From NCBI RefSeq assembly GCF_013114625.1, contig NZ_VTXD01000036.1, positions 1 through 51,161 on the forward strand: DNA of 51,161 nucleotides, read 5' to 3'. Below the pieces are notes generated by a model, which saw only the letters and a list, made by a program, of their open reading frames with translations, had not been told where the DNA came from and did not search any database. This DNA comes from Vibrio sp. 99-70-13A1 (GTDB lineage Bacteria; Pseudomonadota; Gammaproteobacteria; Enterobacterales; Vibrionaceae). Of this stretch, positions 33,218 to 42,790 are shown in pieces (position 1 is the stretch's first letter; the number at the start of each line of letters is the position of its first letter). A program made the translations under genes and the position numbers.

Positions 33218-35575
33218 TCATACAGATGGTCGAGGGCGCCGTAACGCCATAGGGGATAATAGCCAAGCAACAAAAATTCCGGTTAACACAGTAATGCCAA
33301 AACTATGGATAGCATGAGTATTACTTAGAGAAAGTAGCCCAAATGACAGCAGTGTCGTTAAGCAAGATAAGGTGATGGCTAATAAGGTACTTTGGCTCTT
33401 TTTCTGTTCAGCAAAAAATAATGTGTAATCAATTCCTATTCCTAAAATCAAGATAAGCCCAAGTAAATTAAACAAGTTTAGTGATGAACCTAATAGCGCA
33501 GTTATGGCTAAACCTGCGACTCCCGCAATTAGTGATGGAATGACCATAAGTACACTCTGTCTGAAACCATAACGAACAGACAGTACTGCTAAAATCACAA
33601 CCAGTGCGATGATGAGAAGCTCAGTGATTTTTGTACGATATTGAGTAAATAAATCAGAGATTTCATTCGCCTTGTTCAAATATCTGATTTGGCTATCTTC
33701 TGAATCTTGATGTGTTTTTTTTGATGCTAACCAGCTTGTAAATGCTTTAGGATTTCGGATGTTTTGAATTAACACTATGGAAGCTGAGAGATCATCTATC
33801 GGGTTTAGCCAAAGCGACTTTACGGGTTTTGAAACGGGTGAATCTAAAAAATCTTGGGCATTAAATGGATTAAATGGTGTTATCTCAGGAAACTGCTTCC
33901 AGCCTAGTGTTGATTGAAGTGAGGCTTGCTGTGATAGATACAATTGCTGAACCAGTTGATGGTTTTGCTTTTGCTCTTCAATAGTCGGTAAGTATTGATG
34001 GATACTTTGATAGCCCGAGATCACTTCTTGCTCAATCAGTGCATCTAATTCTTTTGAGACATGAGAAATTTTAGACAGCAGTAATTGAGCATTTTCTTCC
34101 GTGATTAATAGCATATCTTGAGACTGACTAACCCCAGACAAAGAGGCAATCAACTCTTCTTGATGCTTAAGGGAATCAGGCATGGCTTGCAACTGACGAA
34201 TGTCATCGTTGTAACTTATTTGGGTAAGAGTAACCAAGCTTAATACGAATAAAGCAGAGGGCAAGATGACCTTGAATTTGGGCTTATCCCACAGCGAAAA
34301 CCACATCGCCCAGATCTTGGTTAATGGCAAAGGCGTATCGGCACTTGGTTTTTCAGCCAGAACGGGATACCAGCATACAACGCTCACGTAGGCAGCAATC
34401 AAGCCAATTGATGAGAACAAGGCAAGTTGCTGCAAACCAGGGAAGGGGGCGGCTAGCAAGCCAAGGTAACCAATAAGGCTTGTTGCTAGACCAAGGGTTA
34501 TAGCGATGAGTATGTGCTTTAAGCCTCTTTGGCTATTCCATGACGACCCTGCCGCTAATCTATCGGTTAGATAGTGGAATGCATAATCAATCGAAACACC
34601 AATCAAGCTTGCCCCAAAAACAAGGCTAAAAAGGTGTACTTGTCCAAAGATGGCGACAGTACTGGCTAAAGCAACCAACAATCCTGTGCTAATGGAAAGT
34701 AACGCTAATCCGAGCGGAAGTGCACTGCGGAAGGTGAACCAAACCAGCAAAATTACGCCGATTAATGAACCAATACCTATGGTGCTGATCTCTGATTTTG
34801 CACTTTGTGTCCCGTAGTCTGCGTAGAACACGACTCCGGTATGCAAAATATCAACATCAAATTGACCTTCGACTTGTTTCTCAAGCTCTATTAATTCAGG
34901 AAGGTGGCTTTGAGTTTGCAAGCTATAAGGTGATTGTTTAAGTGTAGCAGTGACCAAGATGTAAAATTGGTCGTCTTTGTTCACGGTTAAATAACCGTTC
35001 TTGAAAGTAAAATTACTCGATTGAGAACCGACTTCACTTAGGTAGTCCCGAAATAATAAGAATGGGTCACTAGCAAGTTCAGTGGCGGTGACTCCTGAAA
35101 ATGGGTTATAGAGTGACTGAATTACATATTGTGTTTGTTGGCTTGGAGATTGCTCAAGCATTTTTTGTTGAGATGGTGTGAGCAATTGAGATCGGTGCTG
35201 AAAATAAAAGTCAGCCCATTTCGCTTGTGTTTGCTGGCTGATTTTCCCTTGTATGTCTTCAAACAAAGGCTTTTTGATGCGGTGATTGAGCTGGTGGAGA
35301 TTTCGTTCGAATTGTTTGACTGCCGCAATAGTGGTTTCTTCAGAAGCACCACTGATCATAAACACGACTTGATTGCTCATTGAAGATGAGATTTGTTGAA
35401 AAGCCTGTTCAGCAATTGGATCTTGCTGGTTTTGAGGAAGCAATCTAAGAATATTGGTTTCAATAGGAACAGAAGGTGAAAAAGCGAATTGCTTTATCAA
35501 CAATCCGCCAAAGAAGACAACGACGATCAGCCAGAGTAAGGCGAGCTTAGAACTTAAATTGTTGCGATTCGGCAT
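33218..35575 (-). CDS. MMPL-family transporter of the aryl polyene cluster
   Basis: A 785-residue inner-membrane protein of the RND/MMPL superfamily. It has an N-terminal helix, a large periplasmic loop (about residues 35-240), a helix bundle with GVSIDYAFHYL, a second loop (about 440-630) and a second bundle with GIGIDYTLFFAE. The two halves show the usual internal duplication. Such proteins export lipidic molecules; here the aryl polyene lipid is the likely cargo. It overlaps the LolA-like gene by 29 bases. Gene order corresponds to apeM. Confidence 0.9.
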   Translation of the reverse strand: MPNRNNLSSKLALLWLIVVVFFGGLLIKQFAFSPSVPIETNILRLLPQNQQDPIAEQAFQQISSSMSNQVVFMISGASEETTIAAVKQFERNLHQLNHRIKKPLFEDIQGKISQQTQAKWADFYFQHRSQLLTPSQQKMLEQSPSQQTQYVIQSLYNPFSGVTATELASDPFLLFRDYLSEVGSQSSNFTFKNGYLTVNKDDQFYILVTATLKQSPYSLQTQSHLPELIELEKQVEGQFDVDILHTGVVFYADYGTQSAKSEISTIGIGSLIGVILLVWFTFRSALPLGLALLSISTGLLVALASTVAIFGQVHLFSLVFGASLIGVSIDYAFHYLTDRLAAGSSWNSQRGLKHILIAITLGLATSLIGYLGLLAAPFPGLQQLALFSSIGLIAAYVSVVCWYPVLAEKPSADTPLPLTKIWAMWFSLWDKPKFKVILPSALFVLSLVTLTQISYNDDIRQLQAMPDSLKHQEELIASLSGVSQSQDMLLITEENAQLLLSKISHVSKELDALIEQEVISGYQSIHQYLPTIEEQKQNHQLVQQLYLSQQASLQSTLGWKQFPEITPFNPFNAQDFLDSPVSKPVKSLWLNPIDDLSASIVLIQNIRNPKAFTSWLASKKTHQDSEDSQIRYLNKANEISDLFTQYRTKITELLIIALVVILAVLSVRYGFRQSVLMVIPSLIAGVAGLAITALLGSSLNLFNLLGLILILGIGIDYTLFFAEQKKSQSTLLAITLSCLTTLLSFGLLSLSNTHAIHSFGITVLTGIFVAWLLSPMALRRPRPSV

Positions 35576-36224
35576 CGGTTAACCTTGCTGGCTGATGAGT
35601 CAACTGACTAAAGTGAATTGTAGTGCTATCCCCTCTAATTTCTTCAAGAGCGATAGATTGAATATCTTGTGAGCCTGACAATGCAATACGTCGAAACACG
35701 GCGTTTAATGGCGCGCTTTTAGGAGTCAGTTCAAGCTTCCATAGACTGCCATCTTCTGAGTTATTCATAGGCGTAAAAGTGAGTTCAAATTGTTCTTTAA
35801 GTTGCTCTGTATCACCATGGAATACGGCTAGAAAGATATGGCTAAAATAAAACGCCATTGGGTTATCTTGATCTGTGATGATTTGAGCGGGTTGGTCTGC
35901 AAATCTCTGGCTGAGCTTATTATCTGTAAGAATCAGCTTTACGGGAAAAGGAATGGTTTGATCCCACACTAACCCGTTGTCTTTATCTAAAACAAATTCG
36001 CCTTGCGAGGAAAGCGGCTGATCGAACATTGCGACTTCACGGATTTGTTCAAAGTGACCACGAACAATATTTTGCTTGCTTAACGTTGTTTGTAATTGCT
36101 CTAGAGACGTTATTTCAGATTCTTGAGCCGTCGCTAAAGAGCTAAATAGGGCACAGACAAGTAAGCATAATGATAGCAAGCGAGTCGGTATGCTTTCTTT
36201 AATGTTCATTCTACGCATCGTCAT
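35547..36224 (-). CDS. LolA-like periplasmic carrier of the aryl polyene cluster
   Basis: A protein of about 225 residues with a signal peptide (RLLSLCLLVCALFSSLATA) and the LolA fold pattern: LQTTLSKQNIVRGHFEQIREV, then QGEFVLDKDNGLVWDQTIPFP. It differs from housekeeping LolA and belongs to the version found in pigment clusters, presumably ferrying lipidated aryl polyene across the periplasm together with the MMPL protein and DUF3261 lipoprotein. Several Met codons are possible starts (36242, 36224, 36218, 36209); I chose 36224. Gene order corresponds to apeL. Confidence 0.85.
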   Translation of the reverse strand: MTMRRMNIKESIPTRLLSLCLLVCALFSSLATAQESEITSLEQLQTTLSKQNIVRGHFEQIREVAMFDQPLSSQGEFVLDKDNGLVWDQTIPFPVKLILTDNKLSQRFADQPAQIITDQDNPMAFYFSHIFLAVFHGDTEQLKEQFELTFTPMNNSEDGSLWKLELTPKSAPLNAVFRRIALSGSQDIQSIALEEIRGDSTTIHFSQLTHQPARLTDAESQQFKF

Positions 36225-36675
36225 TCTGTTTATTTTCCACAAAGCCGTTTTGATGCCAACAATTTACTTTATCGATGAAAATTGAAGGGGATGCAAAACA
36301 CATCTCTTCACTTTCGATATCAACCGCGACTTGCATAGTATGAGCGCGAGTCATACGAGCTCCGGTTTCAGCATCGTGAATCTCATAATCAATACGTAGA
36401 CGGTTTTCCCATTCTGTTAATCGACCAGAGACTTTTATCTTATGGTGAAAAGGGATCGCCTTTACGTACTTTACTCGTGTATCAATGATTGGCCACATGT
36501 AGCCAGAGTCCTTCATCTCTAGATAGTTATACTGAAGTTGATCCATCATGATGCGCCTTACTTCTTCAAAAAATCGAAAGTAATTACCATGGTAGATAAC
36601 GCCCATAGGGTCCGCATCTTGAAAAGATGTCACTATGGTCACTTCAGCTTCAAGTGGATGAAGGATCTCAGACAT
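36211..36675 (-). CDS. apeK: Aryl polyene acyl-ACP thioesterase (apeK type)
   Basis: A hot-dog thioesterase of the 4-hydroxybenzoyl-CoA thioesterase (YbgC-like) family, 154 residues from the ATG at 36675, which has GAGAG upstream. An in-frame TTG at 36687 is possible. The signature DADPMGVIYHGNYFRFFEEVR carries the catalytic Asp and the His-Asn region. It would release or proofread aryl polyene chains from the ACP. It sits between the ammonia-lyase and the LolA-like gene, overlapping the latter. Confidence 0.87.
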   Translation of the reverse strand: MSEILHPLEAEVTIVTSFQDADPMGVIYHGNYFRFFEEVRRIMMDQLQYNYLEMKDSGYMWPIIDTRVKYVKAIPFHHKIKVSGRLTEWENRLRIDYEIHDAETGARMTRAHTMQVAVDIESEEMCFASPSIFIDKVNCWHQNGFVENKQNDDA

Positions 36676-36761
36676 ATGAACTCTCAATTCCTAAGGCTCG
36701 TTAATAGAATGTTCATTAATGAAATATTGGCTAATGGAATATTCATAAATAGTACGTTAGC

Positions 36762-38306
36762 TTAATACAGCGACCAATGTTGGCTTTGGATTCGCCCAAT
36801 AAAGTGGCGAAGATCACCTTCAAGTGGTCGATCTTCCACAACAAATGAAAACTCTTTTAACACTTCATCTCGAATGTGCTTTAGGTTTTCACTCATGTGA
36901 TGCTCATCTAATTCATTATGACGCTTACGCAGTTCAAGCGCTTGAGTACCCGCTAATAAAGAGGCGGCAGCAACTTGCTCTGTTAACTCTAAAACACGTA
37001 AACAATCACGAGCTGCAATGGTGCCCATGCTGACTTTATCTTGGTTATGGCACTCAGTAGAGCGTGAGAAAACGCTCGCGGGCATCGTGTGTTTTAAAGC
37101 TTCAGCTGTCCAAGCAGAAATACCGATTTGTACCGCTTTAAAACCATGGTTAATCGGCTTTCTTTCGCCTTCTGCACCCGTTAGGTTGAAAGGTAGCCCA
37201 TTGTTGAATTTGTAATCCATTAATTGCGCCATTTGACGATCTAGTAAATCGGCAAGGTTAGCTACTGCTGTTTTTAGGGTATCCATTGCCATTGCAATGT
37301 GGCCGCCATAGAAGTGACCACCGTGCAGTACACGTTCATTATCGCCATCAATAATTGGGTTGTCATTCGCGCTGTTTAATTCGTTTTCAATCATCTGACG
37401 TAACCACGGCAGAGAGTCTTGTACGACACCAATGACATGAGGAGCACAACGAAGTGAATAGCGATCTTGTAAGCGGTCACTGTTTCTTGGTGGGCGTTCA
37501 GCTTGTAAATCATCACGTAACCAAGCCGCAACTTGCTGTTGCCCTGGGTGTGGTTTTACCGCGAATAAAGCTTCATCAAAGTGGAAATCATTACCTTGCA
37601 TACCAACAGAAACCATTGCCGTGATCTTGGTAGACAACTGGGCAAGGTATTCAGCACGTTTATAAGCGATACAAGCGAGAGCTGTCATCACTGAAGTGCC
37701 GTTCATTAGCGCTAAGCCTTCTTTTGGCTTGAGCTTAATTGGTGAGATGCCCAGTTCGAGGTAAACGTCATTTGTTGGGCGAACTTCCCCTTTGTAAATC
37801 ACGTCACGCTCGCCAATTAAAGCAGCAGCTAAATAAGAAAGAGGCGTTAAGTCGCCACTGGCACCAACAGATCCTTCTTGAGGGATGCGCGGTGAAATGT
37901 CTTTATTAATCAAAGTGACTATCTGGTTCAGCAAGTCGTGAGTGACTCCGGATACACCTTGAGATAGTGAGCATAAGCGAGTTGCCAGTACTGCACGAGC
38001 TTGTTCATGGCTGAGTATTTCACCTAAACCGCAGCCGTGAAAGCGAGTCAGGTGCAATGGCAGTTCATCAACTAAGTTAGGTGGTATAGCAACAGTGCAA
38101 GAATCACCATAGCCCGTTGTTACGCCATAAATCACGCCCTCTTCTTTTAGCAGACGCTCAAGAAAAGCCACACCTCGGTCGATCTTTGAAGTGAATTCTT
38201 GGCTGTTGTTCATGCTCGCGGTAGCGCCTTGAGAGATTGCTACAACGTCTTCAATAGTCAGGCGCTCTGCACCGAAAATGATGTTATTTGGTGTCTTTGT
38301 TGTCAT
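36762..38306 (-). CDS. Aromatic amino-acid ammonia-lyase (HAL/TAL/PAL family)
   Basis: A 514-residue lyase that removes ammonia from an aromatic amino acid. The MIO cofactor forms from Ala149-Ser150-Gly151 in GSVGASGDLTP, and the catalytic Tyr60 is in YGVTTGYGDS. The substrate-choosing pair, in LTRFHGCGLG, is Phe89-His90, unlike Ser-His of histidine lyases, His-Leu of a bacterial tyrosine lyase or Phe-Leu of plant phenylalanine lyases. In the cluster it probably supplies an aryl-acrylic acid such as coumarate. It overlaps the preceding gene by 23 bases. No histidine-degradation (hut) genes are nearby. Confidence 0.88.
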   Translation of the reverse strand: MTTKTPNNIIFGAERLTIEDVVAISQGATASMNNSQEFTSKIDRGVAFLERLLKEEGVIYGVTTGYGDSCTVAIPPNLVDELPLHLTRFHGCGLGEILSHEQARAVLATRLCSLSQGVSGVTHDLLNQIVTLINKDISPRIPQEGSVGASGDLTPLSYLAAALIGERDVIYKGEVRPTNDVYLELGISPIKLKPKEGLALMNGTSVMTALACIAYKRAEYLAQLSTKITAMVSVGMQGNDFHFDEALFAVKPHPGQQQVAAWLRDDLQAERPPRNSDRLQDRYSLRCAPHVIGVVQDSLPWLRQMIENELNSANDNPIIDGDNERVLHGGHFYGGHIAMAMDTLKTAVANLADLLDRQMAQLMDYKFNNGLPFNLTGAEGERKPINHGFKAVQIGISAWTAEALKHTMPASVFSRSTECHNQDKVSMGTIAARDCLRVLELTEQVAAASLLAGTQALELRKRHNELDEHHMSENLKHIRDEVLKEFSFVVEDRPLEGDLRHFIGRIQSQHWSLY

Positions 38307-40146
38307 GGTGCTGGCTGCTTAATGTCCAAAAGTTAAAAAAGTTATACCACTGCAATGGGGCTTTTAAAGTGTAGTGTTGAAGTCGGTTTGCATATTGCTG
38401 AACCACTTCTTGCAATGATTGTTCTCGAGTCTTTCTCGGCAATACGATCTTATCGCTAAAATGCTCAAAATAGACGTTGAAGTGAGGTTTTGTTTTATTG
38501 TCATCACGTAACCCAAAGAGCAGAAAAACAGGCGCTTTGAGTACGGAAGCCAGCATGAAAGGACCTTGTGGGAAAGGGGCCTCTTTGCCTAAGAAATTAG
38601 CCCAAACAGAACGGCTTTCTTTGCTGGTGGATGTTCTGTCACCGACAATTACAATCCATTCTCCTTGCTCAAGTTTCTGCTGCAAGATAATGGCGGTATC
38701 TGGTCCCATAGAACTGACTTGGATAAGGTTTAAGTCAGAGCTAGGATTGACGGCTTTCATTACAGAATTGAAGCGCTCGGCATGTTCAGTAAAGACAAGA
38801 GCATTGATCTTTATATCTGAATGCCTTCTACCCAGAGCGCGACACAATTCAATATTGCCTAGGTGAGATCCTAAAATCAGAACTCCCTGCTTATTTTCAA
38901 CCATGGATTCAAACTGATCTTGTCCATGGATAGATAAGTTATCGACAGAGAAATCACCTTTCCATGCCGCTAATTTATCAAGCATGGTATGACCGAAAGA
39001 CAGCAGATGGTTGTAGCTAGTCAGATCTTTTGGAAGCTCTATATTTTGTTGTTCAGCGTACGCTTTTAACTGAAATAGATATTGCTCAGAAGCAGTACGT
39101 GCGCGCGTGCCAGTTAGGTGGTAATAACGCATGACTAAACGCAGAATGACGTTAAATACTTTACGACCTAGTAGGGTATAAATGGCAAGCAATAGCTTAA
39201 TACCAAGCACAGTTCCACGTTCTTGTGTTCTTGACCAATGAGGCTCGTTGCCTTTCGAGTCTTCAGAAGAAATTGCAGTGTTAGTATTGCTCGTCTTATG
39301 TTTATTTGCAGTAGCGCTAGATGTCGATGGCTTCTTAAAGTGGCGAGCAATAAGCTTTGGTGCACGTGGAAGCATGCCAAAGAATAGGCGAGTGTGCATC
39401 CAGCTAATTTTGACGTTATCCCACAAGGCATCAAAATGAGAAACTCCGCCTTCAGGATAAATGACTTTGGTATCGATGAAGTCTATTTCGCAGTCTTCCC
39501 AATACAAACGCACTAAGATCTCGATATCGAAATCCATTCTTGAACCGATATCGTACTTACTTAGAACGTGCTGAGTTTTTTCTATTGGGTAGGCTCGAAA
39601 GCCACACATGCTGTCTTTGATTGATAGAGATAGGGTTTCTATCCATACCCAGATGTGGGTCATGTAACGGCCGTATAAACGGGCTTTAGGTACAGTATCA
39701 TCATAAATCGGTTTACCTGAGATCAAATGCTCAGGGTGGGCTTGTGATAATTGCAGTAGCTTGGGCAAAGCATCCAGATCATGTTGACCATCAGCATCGA
39801 TTTGGATGGCATGAGTAAACCCTAATTCATGCGCTTTTTGGATCCCAGCTTTTACAGCTCCGCCTTTCCCTTGGTTCTCGCTTAAAGTAACAAGAGAAAT
39901 ATGTGCTGGTTGGGAAGCTTCTTGCAGAATGTTTTTGGTGTGAACTTCGCTTCCATCATCAACAAGAATAACGGGCAGATTAAAGCCACCTAAGGATTCC
40001 AACACGCCAGAAACAGTTGAGCCATGGTTATAACAAGGAATCAGAAAGCAGGCTCGGTAAGACTCTAAAGTATCTATTATAGTAGCTTGGTCACTTGGTA
40101 TGGCAGCTTCGCCATTGGGAGTAGAGTTATTCACTTTTCTCACCAA
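38284..40146 (-). CDS. Glycosyltransferase family 2 fused to LpxL-like acyltransferase
   Basis: A 620-residue two-domain protein. Residues 30-260 are a GT-A glycosyltransferase with DDGS at 63-66 and the metal-binding DADG at 117-120, resembling dolichol-phosphate mannosyltransferases. A polar linker (262-305) follows, then an acyltransferase of the LpxL/HtrB group with the HxxxxE motif as His428-Glu433 in GSHLGNIELCRAL. It could join a sugar or lipid carrier to the polyene at the inner membrane. The start is TTG at 40146 or the next codon, GTG. Gene order corresponds to apeJ. Confidence 0.88.
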   Translation of the reverse strand: MVRKVNNSTPNGEAAIPSDQATIIDTLESYRACFLIPCYNHGSTVSGVLESLGGFNLPVILVDDGSEVHTKNILQEASQPAHISLVTLSENQGKGGAVKAGIQKAHELGFTHAIQIDADGQHDLDALPKLLQLSQAHPEHLISGKPIYDDTVPKARLYGRYMTHIWVWIETLSLSIKDSMCGFRAYPIEKTQHVLSKYDIGSRMDFDIEILVRLYWEDCEIDFIDTKVIYPEGGVSHFDALWDNVKISWMHTRLFFGMLPRAPKLIARHFKKPSTSSATANKHKTSNTNTAISSEDSKGNEPHWSRTQERGTVLGIKLLLAIYTLLGRKVFNVILRLVMRYYHLTGTRARTASEQYLFQLKAYAEQQNIELPKDLTSYNHLLSFGHTMLDKLAAWKGDFSVDNLSIHGQDQFESMVENKQGVLILGSHLGNIELCRALGRRHSDIKINALVFTEHAERFNSVMKAVNPSSDLNLIQVSSMGPDTAIILQQKLEQGEWIVIVGDRTSTSKESRSVWANFLGKEAPFPQGPFMLASVLKAPVFLLFGLRDDNKTKPHFNVYFEHFSDKIVLPRKTREQSLQEVVQQYANRLQHYTLKAPLQWYNFFNFWTLSSQHHDNKDTK

Positions 40147-40489
40147 GCTTCATTTTTCCTGATGAATGAGTCTGTTCACCATTATTGGAAGTGTAGCGAA
40201 AAGCCAACTTCTGCTTACTGGTATCCCAAGACAAAGACAAAGTGATGGTTGAATCAGGTAGAATAGGCTCTTGAAATTTAATGACTTCCATACCTTTGAA
40301 TTTAGGTGGAACGTCTAATTCTTGAATGGCATAAAAAAGCGCCCAGTCGATTTGGGTAACGCCAGGCAAAATAGGGAAGTGCTTGAAGTGACCTTCAAAG
40401 TCTTGAAGATCATGGGCAACATGCAGAGTTAATGTTGATTGTTGGTCTGCAGTGTTAGTGGCAATGATTGCCGGCTTTCTTTTATCCAT
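40127..40489 (-). CDS. apeI: Aryl polyene dehydratase, FabZ-like (apeI type)
   Basis: A 120-residue hot-dog protein. FEGHFKHFPILPGVTQIDWA at residues 31-50 is the FabZ active-site pattern with His34 and a dehydratase-type helix. It probably pairs with the ApeP-type protein to dehydrate hydroxyacyl-ACP intermediates. It overlaps the fusion gene downstream by 20 bases and lies 72 bases after the AMP ligase. Confidence 0.86.
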   Translation of the reverse strand: MDKRKPAIIATNTADQQSTLTLHVAHDLQDFEGHFKHFPILPGVTQIDWALFYAIQELDVPPKFKGMEVIKFQEPILPDSTITLSLSWDTSKQKLAFRYTSNNGEQTHSSGKMKLGEKSE

Positions 40490-40561
40490 AATTTTGCTGT
40501 TATGCCTTTGAAGCTGATGTTGATACTGAGCGAGTTCGGTAAAGCTGAGTCAGTTTACTGT

Positions 40562-41956
40562 TTACTGTTTTATGTGTTGTTCTATTTCTGATATTAAACG
40601 CTTTCCTTGGCTATTAAGTGGAATCTCATCGAGGATTCTATAACGCCTAGGAATGGCAATGGGTTCTAACCAATTTCTTAGCTCAGAGCGTAACAACAAC
40701 CAGAACTTGCCTTTGCTTATTGTATCAAGTTTTGCTCGTCCTTCATTAGAAAGTACGATAACCGAAGCTAAAATTAAACGCTCTGGTTCTTCAAAAGGGA
40801 TCACAACGCATTCGTCGATCCAAGGTAATTGTTCTAATCGTTTTTCGACTTCAACTAAAGAAACTCTCTTTTCTTCAATCTTAATGACTCTATCGGTTCT
40901 GCCTTTCAGAATAAATTGGTTATCACTCACCATTTCACACTCATCGGCGGTTTGGTACCAATTAAACTTATCGATATAAGGCGAGAGTAATTTTATGCAC
41001 TTCTCACTGTTTAAAGTCGCTTCAATACAATCAAAAAGCTGCCATGGTGTGGAGGTGTCCCATTGCTGACGAAAGGCAATGCCGCCGGTTTCTGTACTGC
41101 CATAGACTTCAACAGGTAACGAGCCTAAAAGCTGATTAGATTGCTGAGCAGAATCAAAGCTTAATGGACCACCTGAAGAAAATACGCAACGAATATGTTT
41201 TGGAGAATACTCAGTTGTCATGCGCTTTAAAAGTGCAGGGCTACTAATTAAAGTGGTTTCCTTGGTTGCGTGAGTCATGATTTGTTCTGGATAGTCCAAA
41301 TTATGACGGGCAAACGCTCTTCCTGCACATAAGGGCCAAAGTACGCGAAACAATAAGCCATAAATATGCTGATGTGAAACGGTACTATGGACTTTGGAAT
41401 TATCGAGAAGCTTTCCCCAAGTTGTCTCTAGCTCATTGATCTCGTTTTCAATGTGTTCCAACGTTTTCTGGATGGCTTTGGGCGTACCACTAGAGCCTGA
41501 GGTAAATAAAGTCAGTTTAACTGAATCCAGCTCCATCTCCCTGTTGAGTGGAAAAGATTCTGTATTAGCGAATGCTTTTTCTTCCAGTAGGGATGAAATA
41601 TTGAAGATGCCTAATTTCTTGTTCGATAACGTGGTAATACTTTGATCTACCATCAAGCAATCGAACTGATCGGATAGTTCGTCTAGAGCTGAAGGTTGAA
41701 CATTTCCCGGCAAAATAACGTGTTTTTGAGTGACGACACTTGCTAAAAACATGCACGTGAATAGGTAACTATCTTGTGTGCAAATGGCAATTTTTTGATA
41801 GTGAGTTTGCTTAAGAAAGCCAATCAAAGCTTGAGTATCTTGAGTTAGATCTTGCCAAGTCTGAGTGTGGTTATCATCAAAACAGACAGCGAAATCAGGC
41901 GCTCTGGAAGTTCGAGCAAGTTCACTCAAAGAGCAGTAATGAGAAGAAGTTGGCAT
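40562..41956 (-). CDS. apeH: Aryl-acid AMP ligase (apeH type)
   Basis: A 464-residue member of the ANL adenylating enzymes, somewhat short for the family. The ATP loop FTSGSSGTPK is at residues 151-160, YGSTETGGIA marks the A5 motif, KGRTDRVIKIEEKRVSLVEVE the A8 hinge, and a late LNSQGKRL the catalytic Lys. ApeH in studied pathways activates 4-hydroxybenzoate-type starters and loads them on the cognate ACP. The two ACPs lie immediately upstream. Confidence 0.9.
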   Translation of the reverse strand: MPTSSHYCSLSELARTSRAPDFAVCFDDNHTQTWQDLTQDTQALIGFLKQTHYQKIAICTQDSYLFTCMFLASVVTQKHVILPGNVQPSALDELSDQFDCLMVDQSITTLSNKKLGIFNISSLLEEKAFANTESFPLNREMELDSVKLTLFTSGSSGTPKAIQKTLEHIENEINELETTWGKLLDNSKVHSTVSHQHIYGLLFRVLWPLCAGRAFARHNLDYPEQIMTHATKETTLISSPALLKRMTTEYSPKHIRCVFSSGGPLSFDSAQQSNQLLGSLPVEVYGSTETGGIAFRQQWDTSTPWQLFDCIEATLNSEKCIKLLSPYIDKFNWYQTADECEMVSDNQFILKGRTDRVIKIEEKRVSLVEVEKRLEQLPWIDECVVIPFEEPERLILASVIVLSNEGRAKLDTISKGKFWLLLRSELRNWLEPIAIPRRYRILDEIPLNSQGKRLISEIEQHIKQ

Positions 41957-41962
41957 AACAGG

Positions 41963-42520
41963 TTAACTCTTGCGAAGACGTTGTCGAATAAAAAACTCTA
42001 TAGCGAATAAAGACCCAGCAAGTAGGTAACTGATTAAACCGTTATACAGTGTCCATACTTCGAGAGGTTGGAAGCAGGTATAAAGTGCGATCGATCCATT
42101 GACTACAAAGAACAAGCACCAAATTTTGGTCACGTTACGAGTGTAATCAATACCACTTTGAGGCAAGTCAGGCTCTTGCAATCTTGCTAGACGTTCAATA
42201 ATGGTTTGCGGTTGCCAAAGGCTAAGAGCAAATACCACTAACATACAGATATTGACAATAACTGGGTAGAAGGTCAGCCAGCCATGTTGTTTGAACAGAA
42301 CACCAAGAGAGAGTAGGGCAATACCGGCACAACCGCTTATCCAAGCTAAATGTTTTAGCTCTTTGATTTTTGCTTGGCTTCCTGTTGCTATCCGCAATAC
42401 AAACATAACGACTAAAACCAATCCAACAGCCTGTAAACCAAACTTATTGAGTCCGAAATACACAGCAATTGGATAGGTAAATAGAATAATTGCCGACAGA
42501 GCAGTCAGCACAGAACGCAT
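41963..42520 (-). CDS. Small polytopic membrane protein of the aryl polyene cluster (COG4648-like)
   Basis: A 185-residue protein with about five or six predicted membrane helices, alternating with short loops (QTIIERLARLQEPDLPQSGIDYTRNVT is the main soluble loop), and a basic C-terminus RQRLRKS. It resembles the COG4648 family of membrane proteins found in these clusters, with no known activity. Its ATG directly abuts the apeF stop (TAA-ATG), so translation is coupled. Gene order corresponds to apeG. Confidence 0.78.
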   Translation of the reverse strand: MRSVLTALSAIILFTYPIAVYFGLNKFGLQAVGLVLVVMFVLRIATGSQAKIKELKHLAWISGCAGIALLSLGVLFKQHGWLTFYPVIVNICMLVVFALSLWQPQTIIERLARLQEPDLPQSGIDYTRNVTKIWCLFFVVNGSIALYTCFQPLEVWTLYNGLISYLLAGSLFAIEFFIRQRLRKS

Positions 42521-42778
42521 TTATGCGTCCTTTAATAGATTAGCTACAGATTCAACCACATCGTTTACAGTACGTACGGCTTTGAACTCTTCTGGCTTGA
42601 TTTTTTTGCCTGTCACTTTTTGTAAGTGCACAACAAGATCAACGGCATCAATGCTGTCTAAGTCTAAATCTTGGTAAAGGTGCGCTTCACCTGTAATGTC
42701 ATCGGCTTCTAATTCGAATAACTCAATGAGTGCGTCTTTTACTTGGGCAAAGACTTCTTGTTTGTTTATTTCTGTCAT
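42521..42778 (-). CDS. apeF: Acyl carrier protein (apeF type)
   Basis: An 85-residue acidic carrier protein. The phosphopantetheine attachment site is Ser42 in LDLDSIDAVDL. It follows the other ACP by 12 bases. In described pathways one ACP of the pair carries the elongating chain and the other interacts with ApeH or the lipid-transfer steps; which is which cannot be read from sequence. Confidence 0.93.
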   Translation of the reverse strand: MTEINKQEVFAQVKDALIELFELEADDITGEAHLYQDLDLDSIDAVDLVVHLQKVTGKKIKPEEFKAVRTVNDVVESVANLLKDA

Positions 42779-42790
42779 AACAAATTCTGT

